Shown piece by piece: positions 7,659-18,509 of a stretch of DNA of 64,000 bases. The number at the start of each line of letters is the position of its first letter. Position 1 is the first letter of the stretch. Made by a program: the position numbers and the translations under genes. Source of the DNA: Herbaspirillum sp. WKF16 (GTDB taxonomy: Bacteria; Pseudomonadota; Gammaproteobacteria; Burkholderiales; Burkholderiaceae_D). The DNA lies in contig NZ_CP118632.1 of assembly GCF_028993615.1 (NCBI RefSeq), forward strand, positions 4,092,001 through 4,156,000, given 5' to 3'. The notes beneath the pieces were generated by a model that was not told the origin of the DNA, searched no databases, and was given only the letters and a program-made list of their open reading frames with translations.

Positions 7659-9281
7659 ATGACCAACCGACGCCGCTTCCTCGTTTCCGCCTCCACCGCT
7701 GCCGCCCTCGCCGCCCTGGGTGTGCCGCCGCAAGCGCTGGCCGCCGGCCGCGTGAAGATGGGAGCGGCCGAACGCTTCTCCTTCAATGACTTGGTCGCCC
7801 GCGCGCGCGACATGGCCAGGACGCCTTACAACCCGCAAAGCAAGGCGCCGCGCGAGATCCTCGAACAGATCGACTACGAGGCGCATGGCAAGATCCGCTT
7901 CGATACCGGCTATGCGCCCTTCGCCGACGGCCCCGGCCAGTTCCCGCTGACCTTTTTCCACCTCGGCAAATTCTTCCCGAAACCGGTGCGCATGTTCCTG
8001 CTGGACGGCGCCGGCGGCAGCGCGTCGCCCACGCACGCGCGCGAGATCCTCTACGACGACCACTACTTCGAGATGCCCGCCGACAGCCCCGCGCACAAGC
8101 TGCCGCCGGGCAGCGGCTTTGCCGGTTTCCGCTTCCAGGAAAGCCGGCTGGCCGACCAGGCGAAAAAGGACTGGCGCAAGAACGACTGGGTGGCCTTTCT
8201 CGGCGCCTCCTATTTCCGCGCCATCGGCGACCTGTACCAGTACGGCCTGTCGGCGCGCGGCATCGCCATCGACGTCGCCGAGCCCGATCGCAAGGAAGAA
8301 TTCCCCGACTTCACGCAGTTCTTCTTCGAACCCTCCGCGCCCGGCAGCGACACGGTGACCGTGTACGCCCTGCTGGAAGGCCCCAGCGTCACCGGCGCCT
8401 ACAAATTCGTCATGTCCCGCAACGAAGGCGTGACGATGGAAATCGACAAGGCGCTGTTCCTGCGCCGCGATGTCGCGCGCCTGGGCCTGGCGCCGGCCAC
8501 GTCCATGTACTGGTTCTCCGAAACGGTGAAAGGCGCCGGCGTCGACTGGCGCCCGGAGGTGCACGACTCCGACGGCCTGGCAATCTGGAGCGGCGCCGGC
8601 GAGCACATCTGGCGCCCGCTGAACAATCCGCCGCGCACCATGGCCTCGTCCTTCGCCGACAGTAACCTGCGCGGCTTCGGCCTGCTGCAGCGCGACCGCG
8701 CGTTCGACCACTACCAGGACGGCGTGATGTACCAGCGCCGCCCCAGCCTGTGGGTGGAGCCGCTGGAAGGATGGGGAGACGGCGCGGTGCAGTTGGTGGA
8801 GCTGAGGACCGACGATGAGATACACGACAACATCGTCGCCATGTGGGTGCCGCGCGCCAAGGCCGCAGCCGGCTCAAGCTATCGCCTGCGCTACCGGCTG
8901 CATTGGCAGAAGGACGAGCCCTTCCCCTCGCCGCTGGCGCGCTGCGTCGCCACGCGCCTGGGCAACGGCGGCCAGCCCGGCCAGCCGCGCCCGCCCAACG
9001 TGCGCAAGTTCATGGTGGAATTCAAGGGAGCGCCGCTGGAGCAATTGCCCTTCGGCGCCAAACCCGAGGCGGTGCTCAGCGCCTCGCGCGGCAGTTTTTC
9101 CTATGTATTCACGGAAGCGGTCCCCAACGGCGTTCCCGGCCACTGGCGCGCACAGTTCGACCTCAGTGTGGCGGGTGAAGAGCCGGTTGACCTGCGGCTG
9201 TTCCTGCGCGACAAGGACAAAGCGCTCTCCGAAACCTGGCTGTTCCAATACCATCCGTTCAAGAGCAATCCGGTCTATTGA
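7659..9281 (+). CDS. opgD: Periplasmic glucan biosynthesis protein OpgD/MdoD
   Basis: 540 residues. It opens with a twin-arginine signal (NRRRFLVSAS, then a hydrophobic stretch ending PQALA near residue 28), as in OpgD rather than the Sec-exported OpgG. The remainder is the MdoG/OpgG domain: an N-terminal beta-sandwich with the PYNPQSKAPREILEQIDYEAHGKIRF block and a C-terminal immunoglobulin-like part ending LFQYHPFKSNPVY. It shapes osmoregulated periplasmic glucans in the periplasm. No opgH glucosyltransferase is in the window. The Tat machinery that would export it is encoded at 51-53 kb. Confidence 0.92.
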   Translation: MTNRRRFLVSASTAAALAALGVPPQALAAGRVKMGAAERFSFNDLVARARDMARTPYNPQSKAPREILEQIDYEAHGKIRFDTGYAPFADGPGQFPLTFFHLGKFFPKPVRMFLLDGAGGSASPTHAREILYDDHYFEMPADSPAHKLPPGSGFAGFRFQESRLADQAKKDWRKNDWVAFLGASYFRAIGDLYQYGLSARGIAIDVAEPDRKEEFPDFTQFFFEPSAPGSDTVTVYALLEGPSVTGAYKFVMSRNEGVTMEIDKALFLRRDVARLGLAPATSMYWFSETVKGAGVDWRPEVHDSDGLAIWSGAGEHIWRPLNNPPRTMASSFADSNLRGFGLLQRDRAFDHYQDGVMYQRRPSLWVEPLEGWGDGAVQLVELRTDDEIHDNIVAMWVPRAKAAAGSSYRLRYRLHWQKDEPFPSPLARCVATRLGNGGQPGQPRPPNVRKFMVEFKGAPLEQLPFGAKPEAVLSASRGSFSYVFTEAVPNGVPGHWRAQFDLSVAGEEPVDLRLFLRDKDKALSETWLFQYHPFKSNPVY

Positions 9282-9300
9282 GGTCGCCGGCAAAAAAGGC

Positions 9301-9328
9301 TTGCATAAAATCGAAAGCGCTATATAAT
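9301..9328 (+). promoter_or_regulatory. Sigma-70 promoter of tRNA-Arg
   Basis: TTGCAT (9301-9306) and a perfect TATAAT (9323-9328) are separated by 16 bp. Transcription would begin a few bases before the tRNA at 9341. Confidence 0.75.
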
Positions 9329-9340
9329 CTCGCCTCTTAC

Positions 9341-9417
9341 GCGGCTGTAGCTCAGCTGGATAGAGTACTTGGCTACGAACCAAGGGGTCGTGGGTTCGAT
9401 TCCTGCCAGCCGCACCA
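9341..9417 (+). tRNA. tRNA-Arg(ACG)
   Basis: A 77-nt cloverleaf with encoded CCA. The acceptor arm GCGGCTG pairs with CAGCCGC, the D-arm contains AGCTCAGCTGGATAGAG, and the T-loop contains GGTTCGATTCC. The anticodon loop CTACGAA gives anticodon ACG (inosine-modified), reading CGU/CGC/CGA arginine codons. Confidence 0.97.
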
Positions 9418-9430
9418 TACGCAAGACGAC

Positions 9431-9458
9431 AAGGGTCCATCGCAAGATGGGCCCTTTT
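9431..9458 (+). terminator. Terminator after tRNA-Arg
   Basis: AAGGGTCCATC and GATGGGCCCTT pair around a GCAA tetraloop, with one G-T pair, followed by TTCTTTT. Confidence 0.85.
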
Positions 9459-9615
9459 CTTTTGCCCTCCCCGTTCCTTCCCCCTGCCGGCGCCTCCGGG
9501 CCCATCCTTGCTTTGCATGCCCCGCCGACGCCGCATTGCGCCGTTGTCCGACATTGAAAAGCCGCCCATCGGGACGATAATGAAAATTCACACTTTCACC
9601 TCGACAGGAGCGGCG

Positions 9616-9864
9616 ATGAAAACGAAATCCATGTTCATGCTTGCGCTGGGCTCGCTGGCGCTCGCGACCCTGGCCAGGCCGGCCATGCGCCGGGCGGACG
9701 AAATCATCCGGCGCCGGCGCGGCGAGACCCTGTCCGGCCTGCCTGCCACGCTGAACGAGGAAGACATGCAGGCCGTGGCGCAGGAAAGCAGCGTAGTGGC
9801 CGACGGCACCCAGGCGCACGCGCCGCGCAAGGACCCCGACCTGGCGCCACCGGTGGGCGCCTGA
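9616..9864 (+). CDS. Small hypothetical protein with N-terminal hydrophobic helix
   Basis: 82 residues, starting at ATG 9616 with AGGAG at 9606-9610 (5-nt spacing); a longer frame from 9508 lacks such a site. Residues 5-20 (SMFMLALGSLALATLA) form a signal-anchor or signal peptide. The rest is charged, with a run of arginines (DEIIRRRRGE) and no recognisable domain. I do not recognise the family. The good ribosome site and the clean spacing before the next gene (22 bp) support it as real. Confidence 0.55.
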   Translation: MKTKSMFMLALGSLALATLARPAMRRADEIIRRRRGETLSGLPATLNEEDMQAVAQESSVVADGTQAHAPRKDPDLAPPVGA

Positions 9865-9886
9865 CTGCGCAACGCCCGGTGCGACG

Positions 9887-10348
9887 ATGAAAGACCCTTA
9901 CGCGCTGCAACGCTTCATCGATGCGCAGGAGCCGGTGTTCGCCCAGGCGACGCAGGAGCTGCGCGCGGGCGCCAAGCGCAGCCACTGGATGTGGTTCGTC
10001 TTTCCCCAGATCGCCGGACTTGGTCATAGCGAAACCGCCCGCCGTTACGCCATCCGCTCGCTGGCCGAGGCCCAGGCCTATCTGCGCCACCCCATCCTGG
10101 GACCGCGCCTGATCGAATGCGCGCGGCTGGTGCTGGACGCGCGCAAGCATGCTCCCGAACGCCCGCTCGCCGATATCTTCGGCGCTCCGGACGACCTGAA
10201 ATTCCATTCCTCCATGACCCTGTTCGCGCAGGCCGGTCCGGAGCAGCCCGAGTTCGCCGCGGCGCTGGCGCTTTTCTTCGACGACCGGCCGGATCGGGCA
10301 ACGCTGAAGCTGCTGCTTGAAAAGCAGGACGCCTTCCCGGACGCCTGA
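9887..10348 (+). CDS. DUF1810 domain protein
   Basis: 153 residues spanning one DUF1810 domain, with the characteristic DPYALQRFIDAQ start, SHWMWFVFPQIAGLG (near residues 32-46) and DDLKFHSSMTLFAQA. The family is widespread, small and cytosolic, without an established function. It may be cotranscribed with the preceding small gene. A strong terminator lies 24 bp after the stop. Confidence 0.85.
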   Translation: MKDPYALQRFIDAQEPVFAQATQELRAGAKRSHWMWFVFPQIAGLGHSETARRYAIRSLAEAQAYLRHPILGPRLIECARLVLDARKHAPERPLADIFGAPDDLKFHSSMTLFAQAGPEQPEFAAALALFFDDRPDRATLKLLLEKQDAFPDA

Positions 10349-10371
10349 GTCCCTCCAGGCAAACGCCCAAT

Positions 10372-10403
10372 AAAAAACCCGTGAACGCATTCACGGGTTT
10401 TTT
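10372..10403. terminator. Bidirectional intrinsic terminator
   Basis: A 14-bp perfect stem (AAAAAACCCGTGAA with its complement) around a CGCA loop, between the converging DUF1810 and ssb genes. Confidence 0.92.
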
Positions 10404-10424
10404 TATCGGCTGGGCCTGGACCAA

Positions 10425-10958
10425 TCAGAACGGGATATCGTCGTCCATGTCCGAGAAGTTCGGCGCCGGGCGCTGGGCCGGCTGCTGGCGCGGAGCGCCG
10501 CCAGCGGCGCCACCGCCACCGCCACCACCGGCGTTCTGGCGCGGAGCGCCGCCGCCGTAGCCACCACCGCCGCCACCGCCGTAGCTGCCCTCTTCCATCG
10601 AACCGCCGCCGCCACCGCCACCCTGGCGGCTGCCCAGCATCTGCATGGTGTCGGCGATGATTTCGGTGGTGTAGCGCTCGACGCCGTCCTTGTCTTGCCA
10701 CTTGCGGGTCTGCAGGCGGCCTTCGACGTAGATCTGCGAGCCTTTCTTCAGATACTGGCCGGCGATCTCAGCCAGCTTGCGGTAGAAGGTGATGCGGTGC
10801 CATTCGGTAAGCTCCTTCTTTTCGCCGCTGTTCTTGTCCTTCCAGCTTTCGGTCGTGGCGACGGCGATGTTGGTGACCGCTTCGCCGTTCGGCATGTAGC
10901 GCGTTTCCGGATCGCGTCCGAGGTTGCCGACGATGATGACTTTATTGACCGATGCCAT
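10425..10958 (-). CDS. ssb: Single-stranded DNA-binding protein
   Basis: 177 residues. The start is ATG 10958 with AGGAG (minus strand, 10964-10968); a longer frame to 11000 is not supported. Residues 1-110 are the OB fold ([49 protein letters not shown]). Then comes a long glycine-rich linker and the acidic tip DMDDDIPF, which docks partner repair and replication proteins. The linker has three poly-glycine runs of about seven residues and is longer than in E. coli. The gene lies 19 bp after an MFS gene and is probably cotranscribed with it. Confidence 0.97.
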   Translation of the reverse strand: MASVNKVIIVGNLGRDPETRYMPNGEAVTNIAVATTESWKDKNSGEKKELTEWHRITFYRKLAEIAGQYLKKGSQIYVEGRLQTRKWQDKDGVERYTTEIIADTMQMLGSRQGGGGGGGSMEEGSYGGGGGGGYGGGAPRQNAGGGGGGGAAGGAPRQQPAQRPAPNFSDMDDDIPF

Positions 10959-10977
10959 TGTTTCTCCTGAATTACGT

Positions 10978-12219
10978 TTAGGCCGTTGCACCTGCCGCAC
11001 GCGCTGCGCGTCGCGGAAGGTTTTTCATGTTAGCCGCGATTATAAGCCAGGACAGGCTCACTAAAGCACACAGCAGGAAGACCGCCTGCACACTCACATT
11101 TTGTTTGAGCCAGCCGCCCAGGGCGCCGCCGCAGAACAGGCCCAGCGCCTGCAGGGTGTTGTACACGCCCAGCGCGCTGCCCTTGGCCGCCGGCGGCGCG
11201 ATGCGCGAGACCAGCGACGGCTGGGACGCCTCCAGGATATTGAAGGCAACGAAGAACAGGAACAGCAGCGCCACCAGCACCCACCAATTCGTCTGCGCCT
11301 GCGACAGCGCAGCCCAGAAACCGAGTTGCACCAGCAGCAGCAATGCGATGGCGGCGACGAACACCTGCTTCATGCGGCCATGCTTCTCAGCCACGAACAC
11401 CGGCGGCAGCATCAGCACGAAGGACGCCAGCACCACTGGCAGGTAGATTTTCCAGTGCTGGTCCACGGCGATGCCGGAATACTGCACCAACGCGCCGGGC
11501 AACACCACGAACATGGCCAGCTGGGTCATGTGCAGCGTGAAGACGCCGACATTGAGCCGCATCAGTTCCGCATTGCGCAGCACCTCGCCCAGCGGCACCC
11601 GCCGGGCCTTGACCATGGGCGCGTCCGGCACCACCCACAGCACGGCGCCGATGGCCAGCACGGACAGCGCGCCGGTCAGGGCGAAGATGCCGCCCATGCC
11701 GATCAGGCGGTACAGCACCGGCGCGGCCACCAGCGAGACCGCGAAGGTCAGGCCGATCGACGCCCCGACCATGGCCATGGCCTTGGTGCGATGTTCCTCG
11801 CGGGTCGAGTCGGCGATGAAGGCGGTGATGGCGGCCGAGATCGCGCCGGCGCCCTGGATGGCCCGGCCGACGATGATCCAGGCCACGCTGTGCGCGGCGG
11901 CGGCGATGAAGGAGCCCAGCGCGAACAGCACCAGGCCGATGATGATGATGCGCTTGCGGCCGTATTTGTCGGAGGCCATGCCGAACGGAATCTGGCCGAA
12001 CGACTGCGCCAGGCCGTAGATGCCCATCGCCAGCCCGACCAGGGCGGCATTGTCGCCGCCGGGCAGGCCGCGGGCGTAGACCGCGAATACCGGCAGGATC
12101 AGGAACAGCCCCAGCATGCGCAAGGCGAAGATGGACGCCAGCGACGCCGAGGCGCGCACTTCGGCGCGCGACATGCCGGATTTTTCGGGCTGTGCGGATG
12201 AGCTGAGGGACTGGGTCAT
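10978..12219 (-). CDS. YajR-like MFS transporter (lacks the YAM domain)
   Basis: 413 residues from ATG 12219; an alternative start is 12174, and neither has a strong ribosome site. It has twelve membrane segments. The opening [21 protein letters not shown], motif [14 protein letters not shown] and the [19 protein letters not shown] block (here [14 protein letters not shown]) match YajR-type drug/proton antiporters. E. coli YajR carries a C-terminal ferredoxin-like YAM domain; this protein ends just after helix 12. It is followed after 19 bp by ssb, an arrangement I recall from many betaproteobacteria. The substrate is unknown. Confidence 0.85.
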   Translation of the reverse strand: MTQSLSSSAQPEKSGMSRAEVRASASLASIFALRMLGLFLILPVFAVYARGLPGGDNAALVGLAMGIYGLAQSFGQIPFGMASDKYGRKRIIIIGLVLFALGSFIAAAAHSVAWIIVGRAIQGAGAISAAITAFIADSTREEHRTKAMAMVGASIGLTFAVSLVAAPVLYRLIGMGGIFALTGALSVLAIGAVLWVVPDAPMVKARRVPLGEVLRNAELMRLNVGVFTLHMTQLAMFVVLPGALVQYSGIAVDQHWKIYLPVVLASFVLMLPPVFVAEKHGRMKQVFVAAIALLLLVQLGFWAALSQAQTNWWVLVALLFLFFVAFNILEASQPSLVSRIAPPAAKGSALGVYNTLQALGLFCGGALGGWLKQNVSVQAVFLLCALVSLSWLIIAANMKNLPRRAARAAGATA

Positions 12220-12676
12220 GGCGAAATGGCGGCCGCGCAATCTGGTGCTGCGCGCTGGCTGTGGGGCAAAGGCGCTATGGTAACAGCAACGACAGGCGCC
12301 CAATGCAGCGGCGGGAGATAGCGTCCATGCGAATTCAATGAATCCATGTGCGGCGTCAATCCAACACTTCATTCGCGCCGCGCAGGAAAATGCGGCGGCG
12401 GCCCGCCAAACTGACATTTCTGTCAGCTTATGTGCAAAAATAACAACGTTGCTCGCTTCTTCAGCTATCCAATAACAGCCGCCGGCAAGCGAATCGAAGC
12501 TTATCGACTCGCATTTCCTCGCGGCAATAAGCACGCCAAGAAAAAGCAGCAATTATTCATTGCATGGGGGAAAGCCCGGCTGGCCGAACGTGATGGACTT
12601 CCATCCCGCACGCGCCTTTCGACGCTTTATTTGTTTTTTTGCCGGCGCACTCGCCGGCTGGCGCGCTTATATCAGT
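12220..12676. other. Divergent intergenic region with a 16-bp palindrome
   Basis: 457 bp between the divergent MFS/ssb unit and the glycosyltransferase gene, more AT-rich than its surroundings. A perfect dyad CTGACA-TTTC-TGTCAG lies at 12411-12426. No gene is supported. The glycosyltransferase start is uncertain, so up to 117 bp of this region may be coding. Confidence 0.5.
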
Positions 12677-14428
12677 ATGTTCTTCTTCACCTCGGCTCCC
12701 GAAGTCGGGCCGAAACCTGTCCGTTCCATCACCGCCGCCTCACGGCGCGGCCAAGAAAACCCGTCGTCGCGCGCCTGGCTGCTGCTGGCTGCGATCGCCT
12801 GCGCGTGGCTGCTGCCGGGCATCTTCGGGCACGGCCCCTGGAAACAGGACGAGACCTATAGCTTCGGCATCATCCATCACATGCTGCTCTCGGGCGAATA
12901 CCTGGTGCCCGTCAATGCCGGTGAGCCCTTCATGGAAAAGCCGCCGCTCTATTACTGGACCGCGGCGCTGACGGCCCACTTGCTCCATCCCCTGCTCGAA
13001 TACCACGACGGCGCGCGGGTGGCCAGCGTGCTCTTCAACCTCGGCACGCTGTTCTTCGTCGCGCGCGTGGCGCAGATGGTGTGGAACGAACCCCGCGTGC
13101 TCAGCCTGCCGGTGCTCGGCACGCTGGCGCTGTTCGCCGGCTCGCCGGGCATGATCAAGCACGCGCACGATATGTTCACCGACGTCGCGCTGGTGTGCGG
13201 CGCCGCCATGGCGACCTGCGGCCTGCTGGCCATCGCCATCAACGAGCAGCGCCGCACTCCGGCCCTGTCGGCGGCGCTGTGCTTCGGCACGGGAGTCGGC
13301 ATCACGCTGATGAGCAAGGGCCTGTTCGTGCCGCTGATCTTCGCCGCCACCGCCGCCTGCGTGAGTGCGCTGGTGGCCGAATGCCGCTCGCGCTCGTACT
13401 GGAAGATGGTGGGCGTTGCGGTGCTCGCCTCGCTGCCTTTCTTCATCATCTGGCCCGCCCTGCTGGCCTGGCACTCGGCGCCGCTGTTCATGGAATGGTT
13501 CTGGGACAACAACGTCGGCCGCTTCCTCGGCTTCTCGGTCGCCAGGCTGGGTTCTGACAACGACCGCACCGTGATCTTCCGCGCGCTGTGCGGCTTCGCC
13601 CTGCCCGGCTCGGTGCTGGCGCTGCTCACGCTGGCCGTGGGCGGCTGGCGCGGCCTGGGCAACCCACGCATCGCGCTGCCGCTGTCCTTCGTGCTGATCA
13701 GCATCGCCGTGCTGCAAAGCTCGGCCACGGCGCGCCAGCTCTACCTGCTGCCGGTGCTGCTGCCGCTGGTGATGGTCGGCGCCGTCGCGGTGCCGCGCCT
13801 GCCGGACTGGATGCACATTGCCTGGGACTGGTTCGCGCGCATCGGCTTCGCCGTCCTGGCGGCGGTGATCTGGGCCACCTATGCGGTGTCCTCCCTGCCG
13901 GTCGAGCATCACCATTGGATCGCCTATTTCGGCAAATGGCTGCCGCTGGGCTTCATCACGCCGTTCCAGCCGCTGGCGCTGGCCGGCGCCGTGGCCATGA
14001 CCGGCCTGTGGCTGTGGAGCCTGGACAAGATCCGGCTGGCCGGCAAGTGGCGCGGCGCCTTCAGCTGGTTTGGCGGCATCACCCTGATGTGGGGCCTGGC
14101 CTATACCCTGCTGCTGCCCTGGGGCGATTACGGCAAGAGCTACGAATACGTCTACGACGACCTGCGCGGCAGCATCGCCGCGGCCTGGCGGGAGGGCCAA
14201 TGCATGGCCAGCCAGAACCTCGGCGAATCCGAGGCGCCGATGCTCTATTACTACACCGGCATCCTGCACCAGCCGATCGACAACATCGGCCGCACCGCCT
14301 GCAACTGGCTGATCCAGGGCGCGCCTCACCAGCCGGCGCTGCCGCCGGGCGAGTGGAAGCAGTTCTGGCAGGGCCACCGCGACGGCGACGAAGGGCAGAT
14401 GCTGTACGTCTACCACCGGACGCGCTGA
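12677..14428 (+). CDS. ArnT-like integral membrane glycosyltransferase
   Basis: 583 residues from the ATG at 12677; in-frame starts at 12560 (TTG) and 12593 are also possible, and none has a clear ribosome site. About 11-12 membrane helices are visible. After the first helix comes the catalytic periplasmic loop GPWKQDETYSFGI with the Asp-Glu of the GT-C fold, then EKPPLYYW, the lipid-carrier-binding block of the ArnT/PMT (GT39/GT83) family. Such enzymes move a sugar from a polyprenyl-phosphate carrier to lipid A, O-antigen or protein at the periplasmic face. No arn operon is nearby, so donor and acceptor are unknown. It lies between the ssb and uvrA loci. Confidence 0.85.
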   Translation: MFFFTSAPEVGPKPVRSITAASRRGQENPSSRAWLLLAAIACAWLLPGIFGHGPWKQDETYSFGIIHHMLLSGEYLVPVNAGEPFMEKPPLYYWTAALTAHLLHPLLEYHDGARVASVLFNLGTLFFVARVAQMVWNEPRVLSLPVLGTLALFAGSPGMIKHAHDMFTDVALVCGAAMATCGLLAIAINEQRRTPALSAALCFGTGVGITLMSKGLFVPLIFAATAACVSALVAECRSRSYWKMVGVAVLASLPFFIIWPALLAWHSAPLFMEWFWDNNVGRFLGFSVARLGSDNDRTVIFRALCGFALPGSVLALLTLAVGGWRGLGNPRIALPLSFVLISIAVLQSSATARQLYLLPVLLPLVMVGAVAVPRLPDWMHIAWDWFARIGFAVLAAVIWATYAVSSLPVEHHHWIAYFGKWLPLGFITPFQPLALAGAVAMTGLWLWSLDKIRLAGKWRGAFSWFGGITLMWGLAYTLLLPWGDYGKSYEYVYDDLRGSIAAAWREGQCMASQNLGESEAPMLYYYTGILHQPIDNIGRTACNWLIQGAPHQPALPPGEWKQFWQGHRDGDEGQMLYVYHRTR

Positions 14429-14464
14429 ACCGCCCCCGGCGCCCCGGCTTGCCGGGCAGGCAAC

Positions 14465-14491
14465 AAAAAGCCGGCGCCGCACCGGCTTTTT
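14465..14491 (+). terminator. Terminator after the glycosyltransferase gene
   Basis: AAAAAGCCGG (14465-14474) and CCGGCTTTTT (14482-14491) with a 7-nt loop, followed by further T. Confidence 0.85.
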
Positions 14492-14659
14492 TCACGGCCG
14501 CGCTTTCTTTTTGCGCTCCCGTTCCCACATGGGTTTCCTGCCGCTCCGGGCGGCCCTGCCGGCCGATGGCAGTCCTGTTATAGTTACATGTTGTCCCACC
14601 GTTCCCCCGCATACGGCCACGAGCTACGCGGCGGCAGGAAAACCTAGCTGAAGGCATCC

Positions 14660-17515
<2,856 letters not shown>

Positions 17516-17676
17516 GGTCTGCTTGAGCGCGCGCAAACGATACAGATGAAAGCGCCATCTGTATCTTGCGCGCCGGCGGCAAGGGCATACAGTCATGCAC
17601 TTGGCCGCCGTCAGGCGCACAATAAAGGCCGGCCGCGGCACATGCGCGGCCGGCCGTGCAACCCAGAAAGTCCGTC

Positions 17677-18444
17677 ATGTCAAACCCGCTCTCGCCCGCC
17701 CAGGTTGAAAGCTTCCGCAAGGAAGGCTACCTGGTGCTCAAGGGCATGGTCGCGCCCGAACAGCGCGAACGCCTCATGGCCGTTACGCAGGATCACCTGC
17801 GCCGCGCCGTCGCTCCCCTCGAATATGAAGCCGATGTCGGCTATGAAGGCGCGCCCGCCTCGCTGGACGCCGAAGGCGGCCGCACCGCCCGGCGCCTGCG
17901 CGCGGCCTGGCAGCGCGACGGCGCCTATCGCGAGTGGGCCGCCGACCCGCGCCTGGTGGCCATGCTGCACCAGCTGTTCGGCGAACCGGTGTGCATCACG
18001 TTGGCGCACCACAATTGCGTGATGACCAAGCATCCCACCTTCGGCACCGCCACCGGCTGGCACCGCGACATCCGTTATTGGTCATTCCCGCGCAACGAGC
18101 TGGTCTCGGTGTGGCTGGCGCTGGGCGCGGAGACGCCGGAGAACGGCGGACTCAAGTTCATCCCCGGATCGCACCTGCTGCAGCTGCAACCGGAACAGAT
18201 GGACGAACTGGATTTCCTGCGTCCCGAAGTGCCGGCCAACCAGGGGCTGTTCGCCCAGGGTATTTCCCCCGTGCTGGCGCCGGGGGACGTGGTGCTGTTC
18301 CACAGCGGCCTGTTCCATGCAGCGGGCCGCAACGACAGCGACCAGGTCAAATGCTCGGCGGTGTTCGCCTATCACGGCGCCAGCAACCCGCCGGTGCCGG
18401 GCACGCGCTCGGCGGCCGCGGAAGACATCCCGCTGGACGCCTGA
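17677..18444 (+). CDS. PhyH-family Fe(II)/2-oxoglutarate dioxygenase
   Basis: 255 residues from ATG 17677; a GTG at 17656 in frame is less likely. It is a double-stranded beta-helix dioxygenase of the phytanoyl-CoA dioxygenase family. The metal facial triad is visible as GWHRDIRYW (H-x-D near residues 127-129) and the distal His in HSGLFHAAGRND (near 213). The conserved Arg for 2-oxoglutarate is probably in the following strand. The opening SPAQVESFRKEGYLVLKGM is typical. The substrate is unknown and the neighbours (uvrA, chemoreceptor) do not suggest one. Confidence 0.85.
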   Translation: MSNPLSPAQVESFRKEGYLVLKGMVAPEQRERLMAVTQDHLRRAVAPLEYEADVGYEGAPASLDAEGGRTARRLRAAWQRDGAYREWAADPRLVAMLHQLFGEPVCITLAHHNCVMTKHPTFGTATGWHRDIRYWSFPRNELVSVWLALGAETPENGGLKFIPGSHLLQLQPEQMDELDFLRPEVPANQGLFAQGISPVLAPGDVVLFHSGLFHAAGRNDSDQVKCSAVFAYHGASNPPVPGTRSAAAEDIPLDA

Positions 18445-18462
18445 CGCGTCCACAGGCCGAAA

Positions 18463-18490
18463 AAAAAGCGCAGCCGGGGCTGCGCTTTTT
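18463..18490. terminator. Bidirectional intrinsic terminator
   Basis: AAAAAGCGCAGC and GCTGCGCTTTTT pair perfectly around CGGG, between the converging phyH-like and chemoreceptor genes. Confidence 0.9.
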
Positions 18491-18509
18491 CATTGCGGGA
18501 ACATCCGCC

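Noticed and set aside
14575..14590. CTGT...CATG sequence as a LexA/SOS box upstream of uvrA
   Set aside because: The second half site is not ACAG at the required 8-bp spacing; too weak to call.
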